Positions 1 through 7,000 of a DNA stretch of 19,201 bases are shown piece by piece (the stretch's first letter is position 1; every line of letters begins with the position of its first letter). Under the pieces are notes generated by a model. That model was not told the origin of the DNA. It did not search any database and saw nothing but the letters and a program-made list of their open reading frames with translations. A program made the position numbers and the translations under genes. This DNA is from Verrucomicrobiota bacterium (GTDB lineage Bacteria > Verrucomicrobiota > Verrucomicrobiia > Chthoniobacterales > UBA10450), in contig QHOF01000071.1 in assembly GCA_003219335.1 (NCBI GenBank), positions 1 to 19,201 on the forward strand. Direction: 5' to 3'.

Positions 1-355
1 TCTTGTCCACCTGCACGTCCACGCGCACTTCGAATCTCGGTTTGCTGGGCGTGGCAGAGGCGCTGGGACTCGCATTCGCTCCCGGTTGATTAATGGCCGT
101 GGCCGCTTCCTCTGCCTTTCTTTCTTCTTTGGGCGACACGGGCGAATACAATTTTTGCACCTGGCCAATCTTGCGACCCGCCAGCATCACCGGCGCGCCC
201 TGTTTGATTCCCGCCGCGTTATCGAAGTAAATCTTGTAGGTCACCAGCGGGCGGAACAATCCCGGCGCGCCGAGCAAAACCAAAAGGAACGCGACCACGG
301 CGATCGTGCCGATCACCAGCAGGCCGGTCATGATTTCATTTCTTTGTAATTGCAT
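1..355 (-). CDS. mlaD: MlaD/MCE-family lipid transporter substrate-binding protein (partial, 3' end outside window)
   Basis: This gene reads leftward off the window, and about 118 codons are visible. It starts MQLQRNEIMTG, followed by one hydrophobic segment (about residues 9-28, ending LLGAPGLF) that would anchor it in the inner membrane. The start of an MCE domain follows (YKIYFDNAAGIKQGAPVMLA, then GRKIGQV). MCE proteins form hexameric rings that hold phospholipid for the MlaFEDB-type transporter in the periplasm. After GQV there is a low-complexity stretch rich in Ala, Ser and Pro (about residues 70-105) that interrupts the MCE fold; I read it as a lineage-specific loop. I chose the ATG at 355 because GGAAGG lies 8 nt upstream; an internal ATG at 331 lacks this. 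The gene overlaps the end of the ATPase gene by 20 bp, which implies translational coupling. Family assignment is secure; the substrate is inferred. Confidence 0.88.
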   Translation of the reverse strand, partial: MQLQRNEIMTGLLVIGTIAVVAFLLVLLGAPGLFRPLVTYKIYFDNAAGIKQGAPVMLAGRKIGQVQKLYSPVSPKEERKAEEAATAINQPGANASPSASATPSKPRFEVRVDVQVDK

Positions 356-1124
356 CGAGGCTGCCTTCCAGAATGGGACCTTCAGTGCTGCCGCTCAAAA
401 ACTGAGCGACCACCGGATTTTTGGATTGTTTGAATTTCTCGGCTTCGGCTTCTTCAATGATTTTTCCCTGATACAACATAGCCATTCGCGTGCCGATGCG
501 AAAGGCGCTGTCCATTTCGTGGGTGACGGTGATGGATGTGACCTTCGCTGTGTCGCTCAGGCTGATAATTAATTCGTTGATGACGGAGGCGATGACCGGG
601 TCAAGACCCGCCGAGGGCTCGTCAAGAAGGATCAACTCGGGCTCGAGCACCAGCGCGCGCGCAAGGGCCACGCGCTTCCGCATACCGCCGCTGAGTTCCT
701 CCGGCAACAGCTCCTTGGAATCCTTCATGCCGACAAGGTCCAATTTTTCATCGACGATTTTGTCAATCTCATCGCGCGATTTATCTGTAAGCTCTTCGAG
801 GGGGAGGGCAACGTTGCTGTGCACGTTACGAGAACTGAGCAGTGCCGAATATTGATACACCATGCCCATGTGCTGCCTGACTGCCTGAAGTTTCCGCCGC
901 TGAAGCCGCGTGATTTCAGAATCCTTGAAAAAAATGGTACCGGAATTGGGGCGGAGCGTGCCGAGAATCAGACGCAATATCGTGCTCTTTCCGCTGCCGC
1001 TCTGGCCCATGATCACCAGGCGCTCCCGAGGCTCCACTTTGAGTGAAAAATCGTCGAGCACTTTCTTTTCCTCGAACTGCATCTGCACATCGCGCAGCTC
1101 CACCATGTGCGTGGGCGTGGTCAT
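336..1124 (-). CDS. mlaF: ABC transporter ATP-binding protein, MlaF family
   Basis: This is the 262-residue ATPase of a phospholipid/MCE ABC transporter, expected on the cytoplasmic face of the inner membrane. It has Walker A GQSGSGKST near residues 40-48, a Q-loop YQYSALL near 90, the signature LSGGM near 144-148, Walker B LILLDEP near 164-170, and the switch histidine in VTHEM near 202. The early QYSALLSSRNVHSNVALPL region is typical of MlaF. The reading frame is open upstream to 1262, but that extension lies inside the permease gene. The ATG at 1124 overlaps the permease TGA (ATGA arrangement), so I take it as the start. Its 3' end overlaps the MlaD gene. Order and overlaps indicate one operon. 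Retrograde versus anterograde lipid transport cannot be decided here. Confidence 0.93.
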   Translation of the reverse strand: MTTPTHMVELRDVQMQFEEKKVLDDFSLKVEPRERLVIMGQSGSGKSTILRLILGTLRPNSGTIFFKDSEITRLQRRKLQAVRQHMGMVYQYSALLSSRNVHSNVALPLEELTDKSRDEIDKIVDEKLDLVGMKDSKELLPEELSGGMRKRVALARALVLEPELILLDEPSAGLDPVIASVINELIISLSDTAKVTSITVTHEMDSAFRIGTRMAMLYQGKIIEEAEAEKFKQSKNPVVAQFLSGSTEGPILEGSLDAITKK

Positions 1125-1948
1125 ATTGGATAAAATGTTGTGTAAACGACGTTGTATAGCGTATCGAAGCCGATCACTGCGGTGATCGCAGTCACCACGC
1201 TCGAGGTTGTCGCAGTGCCTACACCCGCAGCGCCGCCTTTTACGGTGAGCCCGCGATAACAAGCGATTGCACTAATGAGCAGGCCGAATAGAAAGCTCTT
1301 CAAAATGCCGGTGATAATGTCGCGAATCAGCAATGAATCTTTCACAAGATCGAGAAAGTACGGAAAGGCGATGCTGAAATAGGCTTTGCAAACAAGGCTG
1401 CTGGCGAATATCGCCGCGATGTTCGAAACCGTGGACAGACACGGCATTAACAGAACCAACGCGAGCATCCGCGGCGCGACAAGGAAACGCAGAGGACCAA
1501 TGCCCATCGCCTCGATCGCTTCGACCTCTTCAGACACTTGCATCGTGCCGAGCTCGGCGGTGTAAGCAGCACCGATGCGCGCTGCGAGCATGATGCCGGT
1601 GAGAAGCGGCCCCAGTTCGCGCGTGAACCCGATTGCGACCAACCCCGGAATCAACCGTTCCGTTCCAAAGCGTTGCAACTGGTAACCGGTCAGCAACGCC
1701 ATGGTTAGCCCAAGGAAGAAGGAGACGAGCCCAGCCAGCGGCACGGAGTCCACACCGGCCCGCTGTGTGTGCCGGAAAAAACTCGTGGCACGAAACGGCA
1801 CCCGCCCTTTCTGGATGCGCTCGAATGTTTCCTGGAACGTGTTCACGATGAACCAGAACACGCCGCCCACTTCGCGCAGAAAATTGCGTGAGAGATGGCC
1901 AATCCCCTGGGCGACGAGGACCGGCGGCTGGGCGTGAGCGTTTGCCAT
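1121..1948 (-). CDS. mlaE: ABC transporter permease, MlaE family
   Basis: This 275-residue inner-membrane permease is the first visible gene of the Mla-type operon. After a hydrophilic N-terminus it shows the MlaE hallmarks: an SFFLGLTMALLTGYQ segment, FTRELGPLLTGIMLAARIGA, the AELGTMQVSEEVEAIEAMG cytoplasmic motif that contacts the ATPase, and several hydrophobic helices to the C-terminus. The visible frame starts at 1984. I prefer the ATG at 1948 (MANAHAQPP) because GGGAAGG lies about 9 nt upstream and the sequence further upstream runs into a palindromic repeat. The stop codon overlaps the MlaF start by ATGA. The gene is divergent from the asparaginase gene, so the promoter should lie at about 1950-2090, where the repeat sits. 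Confidence 0.9.
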   Translation of the reverse strand: MANAHAQPPVLVAQGIGHLSRNFLREVGGVFWFIVNTFQETFERIQKGRVPFRATSFFRHTQRAGVDSVPLAGLVSFFLGLTMALLTGYQLQRFGTERLIPGLVAIGFTRELGPLLTGIMLAARIGAAYTAELGTMQVSEEVEAIEAMGIGPLRFLVAPRMLALVLLMPCLSTVSNIAAIFASSLVCKAYFSIAFPYFLDLVKDSLLIRDIITGILKSFLFGLLISAIACYRGLTVKGGAAGVGTATTSSVVTAITAVIGFDTLYNVVYTTFYPI

Positions 1949-1980
1949 GGCTGGGAACCTTCCCTCACTTCGCTGGCGCA

Positions 1981-2046
1981 TCAAGGAACGACGGTTTCCC
2001 AGTCGTCGCGTGTCCCTTTGATGGCCAGGAAACCATCGCTCCTTGG
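1981..2046. repeat. Dispersed palindromic (REP-like) element, copy 1
   Basis: The left arm, 1981-2007 (TCAAGGAACGACGGTTTCCC...), is an imperfect inverted copy of 2020-2046 (...GGAAACCATCGCTCCTTGGA). The arms match at roughly three quarters of positions with one extra base. The same arms recur at 3959-4023. The element lies in the divergent gap between the mlaE and asparaginase genes. A half-related stretch, ATGGCTGGGAACC at 1947-1959, overlaps the MlaE start and resembles the right arm of the other copy. Confidence 0.8.
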
Positions 2047-2090
2047 AAACCCTTCGACATCATCAGGCGCGACTGATTACATTGCGTTTG

Positions 2091-3176
2091 ATGAAACGCG
2101 CCAAAGTTCTCAGGGCCAATTGCTTCTTTGCTTTGATGCTCTTTAGTGCAGCGGCGTCAACGCTCGCCCAGGAGCAAGTCCGCTCTCTCGCACCTGCACC
2201 GGAAACGCGCCCTGAGAACCAGCCAAATATGGAAGTAAAAAAAATTGGCCTTGCCGTTCACGGCGGCGCGGGAACGATCGATCGCAGCAAAATGACGCCG
2301 GAAAAAGAGCATGAATACCGGGCTGGGCTGGAGCGCGCGTTGACGGTCGGTGATGAGATTCTAAAGCGCGGCGGTTCGAGCCTGGATGCGACGGAAGCCG
2401 CTGTGCGCGTGCTCGAAGATGATCCGCATTTTAATGCGGGCAAAGGCGCAGTGTTTACGAGCGCTGGCACCAACGAGATGGACGCGGCCATCATGGACGG
2501 CAAAACGCTCAATGCTGGCACCGTCGCTTCATTGAAGCACATCAGAAATCCCATCGTCCTGGCCCGATTAGTCATGGAAAAGTCCGGGCACGTGATGATG
2601 GACGGCGCGGGCGCGGAAGCGTTTGCCAAAGAGAACGGAATCGAACTAGTCGACCAAAAATATTTCTTCACCCAAGAGCGTTGGGACGCTCTACAGAAAA
2701 TCAAAGCGGCCGAGAAGAATCGCACAGGCAAACGCGGAAAGGCGTTTATCATTACGGACCAAGACCGACACGGCACGGTGGGTGCGGTCGCATTGGATAA
2801 AAATGGCAACCTTGCCGCAGCGACTTCGACCGGCGGCACGACGAACAAACGCCCCGGTCGCGTGGGTGATTCGCCCGTGATTGGCGCGGGCACCTACGCG
2901 AACAACGCCACGTGTGCCGTGTCCGCAACGGGCGACGGCGAATATTTTATTCGAGCGACTGCTGCACGCGATGTCGCGGCGTTAATGGAATATCGGGGAA
3001 TGTCGCTACAGGAAGCTGCGCAAGCGGTCCTTGATAAGGTCGCCAAACTCGGCGGCTCTGGCGGATTGATCGCCATCGATCGCCAGGGCAACGTAACTTT
3101 GCCGTTCAACACCTCTGGCATGTACCGCGGATACGTCGATCCGAACGGCAAATTTGTGGTAGAGATTTACAAATGA
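2091..3176 (+). CDS. Exported isoaspartyl peptidase / L-asparaginase (Ntn-hydrolase)
   Basis: This 361-residue member of the plant-type asparaginase (IaaA/EcAIII) family hydrolyses isoaspartyl dipeptides and L-asparagine. A basic N-terminus and hydrophobic core (MKRAKVLRANCFFALMLFSA, then ASTLAQ) give a signal peptide, so it should act in the periplasm or outside. The mature part begins with the family motif LAVHGGAGT. The autoprocessing site is in RHGTVGAVALD: cleavage before Thr229 would expose the threonine nucleophile. STGGTTNKRPGRVGDSPVIG and GDGEYFIR are further family signatures. The frame opens at 2043, but I chose the ATG at 2091, which starts directly at the signal peptide and clears the upstream repeat; no strong Shine-Dalgarno sequence is visible. 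A hairpin repeat follows the stop. It has no obvious functional link to its neighbours. Confidence 0.9.
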   Translation: MKRAKVLRANCFFALMLFSAAASTLAQEQVRSLAPAPETRPENQPNMEVKKIGLAVHGGAGTIDRSKMTPEKEHEYRAGLERALTVGDEILKRGGSSLDATEAAVRVLEDDPHFNAGKGAVFTSAGTNEMDAAIMDGKTLNAGTVASLKHIRNPIVLARLVMEKSGHVMMDGAGAEAFAKENGIELVDQKYFFTQERWDALQKIKAAEKNRTGKRGKAFIITDQDRHGTVGAVALDKNGNLAAATSTGGTTNKRPGRVGDSPVIGAGTYANNATCAVSATGDGEYFIRATAARDVAALMEYRGMSLQEAAQAVLDKVAKLGGSGGLIAIDRQGNVTLPFNTSGMYRGYVDPNGKFVVEIYK

Positions 3177-3182
3177 AATTGG

Positions 3183-3253
3183 TAGAGGCGGCTGTGTCAG
3201 CCGCCTGTCGAACAAATGAATCCGCTTCCCGGCGTTTGACACAAACGCCTCTA
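3183..3253. repeat. Cruciform-type palindromic repeat between asparaginase and glycosyltransferase genes
   Basis: Arms 3183-3205 and 3231-3253 are inverted copies matching at 19 of 23 positions. Each arm is itself a perfect hairpin: GGCGGCTG-TGT-CAGCCGCC and GGCGTTTG-ACA-CAAACGCC. The differences between arms are paired, so both small hairpins stay intact. The element ends 4 bp before the glycosyltransferase start codon, so that gene has no visible Shine-Dalgarno sequence. Confidence 0.85.
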
Positions 3254-3257
3254 CAAC

Positions 3258-3998
3258 ATGCTTCCGCCCTTCTCCATCGTCGTCCCCTGCTTCAACGAAG
3301 CAGCGCGCATTGGCAACACGTTGCGAGCCACGCTTGATTATCTCAGCGAGACGAGTCCGCAGAGTGAGCTGATCGTCGTGAACGATGGTTCGACCGACGC
3401 AACTGCGACAATTGCGCGCAATGTTTTTCTAGAGACGACGATGGCTACGCGTTTGCTGGAGAATTTTCCAAATCGCGGGAAGGGCGCCGCGGTGCGGTCG
3501 GGCTTGCTCGCTGCGCAAAGACTGATCGGTTTATTTTTCGATGCCGATCTTTCCACGCCGCTTGGTGAGACACCAAAGGTGATCGAACCGATTGCAAACG
3601 GCGAGGTCGAGATCGCGTTTGGTTCACGCGCGTTGGACCGCAGCTTGATCGGGCTTCATCAGCCGTGGCGGCGAGAACAGGGCGGCCGGGTTTTTAATCT
3701 CCTTGTGCGGGTCGCGACTGGCCTTCCGTTCTGGGACACGCAATGCGGGTTCAAAGCCTTTCGGCTGGATGCTTGCCGGCCAATCCTCGAATCAGCGCGC
3801 GTCAATGGTTTCGCGTTTGACGTCGAGCTGCTTTATCTCGCGCATCGCGCCGGGTTGCGGATCCGTGAAATTCCGGTCCGCTGGAACCACGCTGAAGGAA
3901 GCAAGGTTAGTTTTTTTCGCGACAGCCTGCGGATGCTACGCGAAGTGATCGCGCTGCGTCAAGGAACGACGGCTTCCCAGCCGTCGAGGAAAGCATGA
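3258..3998 (+). CDS. Glycosyltransferase family 2, dolichyl-phosphate glucosyltransferase-like
   Basis: This 246-residue GT-A fold enzyme probably transfers a sugar from a nucleotide sugar to a polyprenyl/undecaprenyl phosphate carrier at the cytoplasmic membrane face. Visible motifs are the N-terminal SIVVPCFNEA (6-15), VNDGSTD (41-47), the metal-binding DAD in FFDADLSTP (95-97), FGSRAL (121-126), and WDTQCGFKAFR (159-169), which is characteristic of ALG5/DPG-synthase-like members. VRWNHAEGSKV near 207-217 is the family's C-terminal motif. No membrane segment follows, unlike DPM1-type fusions. The last 12 residues (QGTTASQPSRKA) and the stop are encoded by the palindromic repeat 3959-4023 and are not family sequence. 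Sugar and acceptor are inferred only. Confidence 0.85.
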   Translation: MLPPFSIVVPCFNEAARIGNTLRATLDYLSETSPQSELIVVNDGSTDATATIARNVFLETTMATRLLENFPNRGKGAAVRSGLLAAQRLIGLFFDADLSTPLGETPKVIEPIANGEVEIAFGSRALDRSLIGLHQPWRREQGGRVFNLLVRVATGLPFWDTQCGFKAFRLDACRPILESARVNGFAFDVELLYLAHRAGLRIREIPVRWNHAEGSKVSFFRDSLRMLREVIALRQGTTASQPSRKA

Positions 3999-4023
3999 TG
4001 GCTGGGAAGCCGTCACTCCTTGA
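3959..4023. repeat. Dispersed palindromic (REP-like) element, copy 2, across a gene junction
   Basis: Left arm 3959-3985 (TCAAGGAACGACGGCTTCCC...) and right arm 3997-4023 are inverted copies matching at 24 of 27 positions. They are separated by 11 nt that contain the glycosyltransferase stop and two in-frame ATGs of the lhr frame. The arms match copy 1 at 1981-2046. The element supplies the final residues of the glycosyltransferase and a spurious upstream extension to the helicase frame. Confidence 0.9.
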
Positions 4024-4075
4024 AGTCGCTACAACTTTTCTTTCTCGCGCTGACGGGCTAAATTTTCATGTCCAC

Positions 4076-7000
4076 ATGCAGTCCTTCCGATTTCATCCAG
4101 CAGTCGCACGCTGGTTCGAGCAGACGTTCGGCTCACCGACCGAACCGCAAGTGCGCGGCTGGCCGGCGATACAATCCGGCCGGCATGTCCTGATTTCTGC
4201 GCCAACGGGTTCCGGTAAAACGCTGGCGGCGTTCCTTGCTTCACTGGACGTGCTGTTTCGCGAAGGTGTCGAGGGCGAGTTGCCGAATGAAACGCGGGTG
4301 GTTTACGTCTCGCCGCTCAAGGCGTTGAGCAACGATATCCGACAAAATCTCCAAGAGCCGCTCGCTGGAATCCGCACGTTGTTAGCCCAGACGAATGGCC
4401 GTCAGATCGACGTGCGCGCCGAAGTGCGCACCGGTGATACCACAGCCGCGCAACGGCAGGCGCTGATCAAAAAGCCGCCGCACATCCTCGTCACGACACC
4501 GGAGTCTCTCTATTTACTGCTCACATCCGATTCTGGCCGCGGAATGTTGCGCACAGCTCGCACGCTGATCCTGGATGAAATTCACGCGGTGGTGGATGAC
4601 CGGCGGGGCGCGCACCTCGCCCTGAGTGTCGAGCGACTGGTCGCCCTAACGAAAAATCCGCTTCAGCGAATCGGTTTATCCGCAACGCAGAAACCGATTG
4701 AAGAAGTGGCTCGCTTTCTCGTCGCCAGTCGCGCCGTGGACACTGGTGGTAATCCGGATTGCGAGATCATCGACATCGGTCACCGCCGCGAAATGGATTT
4801 GGCGATCGAGCTGCCCAAGTCGCCGCTTGAAGCGGTGATGTCGAACGAAGTTTGGGAAGAAATCTATCGTCGCCTTGCCGAATTGATTCAGGCGCACCGG
4901 ACGACTTTGGTTTTTGTGAACACGCGTCGGATGGCCGAGCGTGTGACGCATCATCTGAGCGAATTGCTCGGCGCGGATGCAGTCACATCGCATCACGGAA
5001 GTCTCTCGGCGAAATTGCGGCTCGACGCCGAGGACCGATTGAAGCGAGGCGAACTCAAAGCGCTCGTTGCGACAGCGTCGTTGGAATTGGGCATCGACAT
5101 CGGCGCCGTTGATCTCGTTTGCCAGCTCGGCTCAACGCGCTCCGTCGCGACGTTGCTGCAACGCGTCGGTCGCGCCGAGCACAAGCGTTGCGGTTTGCCG
5201 AAGGGGCGCATCTTTCCGCTGAGTCGGGATGAGCTTGTCGAGTGTGCGGCGCTGTTGCGCTGTGTCCATCGCGGTGAACTGGATCGACTGCTGATTCCCG
5301 AAAAGCCGCTCGATGTTCTAGCGCAGCAGATTGTCGCTGCGACATCGACTGAAGATTGGAACGAAGAGGAATTGTTCGAACTGGTCCGCGCGGCCTGGCC
5401 TTATCGGAATCTGACGCGCGAAGAGTTCGATAGCGTTGTCCGCATGTTAGCCGAAGGTTTCAGTACCAAACGCGGGCGACGCTCAGCGCTGATTCATCAC
5501 GATGCGGTGAATCATCGCGTCCGCAGCCGTCGCGGCGCGCGATTGACTGCGCTCACTTCCGGGGGCGCGATTCCCGACAACGCCGATTACCGCGTGATTC
5601 TCGAACCGTCAGAAACTTTCGTCGGCACTGTGAATGAAGATTTTGCCGTCGAAAGTTTGGCCGGCGACATTTTCCAACTGGGCAATGCGTCGTGGCGAAT
5701 CTTGCGCGTCAATTCCGGGGTTGTTCGCGTGGAAGATGCCAAAGGTCAGCCCCCGGGAATTCCGTTTTGGCTCGGCGAAGCTCCCGCGCGCACTTCGGAA
5801 TTGTCGAAAGCCCTGTCCGATTTGCGCACGGAAATCGAGAACCGCTTGTCTGTAGGGGAAGCTGAGAGCTTCCCGTACAAAATCGAGGAGTGGCTTGCGA
5901 ACGAATTGCAGTTGCCGCGAAACGCCACGGAACAAATCGCCGAGTATTTTGCGGACACATATCGCTCGTTAGGCGCAATTCCTTCGGAGCAAACTTTGGT
6001 GATGGAGCGGTTCTTCGATGAATCGGGCGGGATGCAATTGGTTTTGCATGCGCCTTTTGGCAGCCGAATCAATCGGGCGTGGGGTCTGGCGTTGCGAAAA
6101 CGGTTTTGCCGTTCATTCAATTTCGAATTGCAAGCAGCGGCCACAGACGACGCGATCGTGATTTCGCTCGGCACGCAGCACTCGTTTCCGCTCGAAGAAG
6201 TTTTTCGTTATCTGAATTCCAAAACGGTTCGCAACCTGCTCGTCCAAGCGTTGCTCGACGCGCCGATGTTCACCATTCGCTGGCGCTGGAATGCGACGCG
6301 TTCGCTTGCCGTGCCCCGGTTTCGCGGCGGCGCGAAAATCGCCGCGCCATTGCAGCGCATGGAATCGGAAAATCTCCTGGCGGCAGTCTTCCCCGACCAG
6401 CTCGCGTGCCTCGAACAGATCGTTGGTGACCGCGAGATTCCGGATCATCCGCTGGTGAAGCAGACGATCGACGATTGCCTCACTGACGCGATGGACATCG
6501 ACGGCTTGGAAGAAGTTTTGTGCAAGATCGAGCGCGGCGAGATCCGCTGCATTGCGTGCGATTTGCCTGAGCCGTCGCCGCTCGCCGCTGAGATCCTTAA
6601 TGCGCGGCCGTATGCATTTCTCGATAATGCGCCTCTGGAAGAACGCCGCACACAGGCGGTTTACACCCGGCGCGCTTCGGAAAGAAACGGCAGCGACGGG
6701 CTCGGCGTTCTTGATGCAGCAGCAATCGAGCAAGTGGAAAAGGAAGCGTGGCCGCAAGCGACGAACGCAGATGAATTGCATGACGCATTGATGTTGCTCG
6801 GAGTGATGAGGGACGAGGAAATTCAGCGAACGGGCGAAGAAGCAGAACAATTCATCTCGAGCCTCGTAGCGGAAAATCGGGCGACGCGCCTGCTTGTTCC
6901 GACGCAACATCCGAACGGCCGCGAGGTTTTGGAGTGCGGCGCTATTGCGCCGCTTTCGAACGGCGAAGCAAGTTCCGAAAAGCGCCGGAGCACCGCCGCG

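Noticed and set aside
1125..1262. N-terminal extension of the ATPase frame (46 extra residues)
   Set aside because: It lies wholly within the permease gene, is Arg/Cys-rich, and the ATGA overlap start at 1124 gives a standard MlaF N-terminus.
2258..2893. 211-codon open frame on the minus strand
   Set aside because: It is antisense to the asparaginase gene, whose product has clear family motifs; the antisense protein has none.
3995..4075. Upstream start of the helicase frame
   Set aside because: The first codons are encoded by the right arm of the palindromic repeat; family-like sequence begins at MQSFRFHP.
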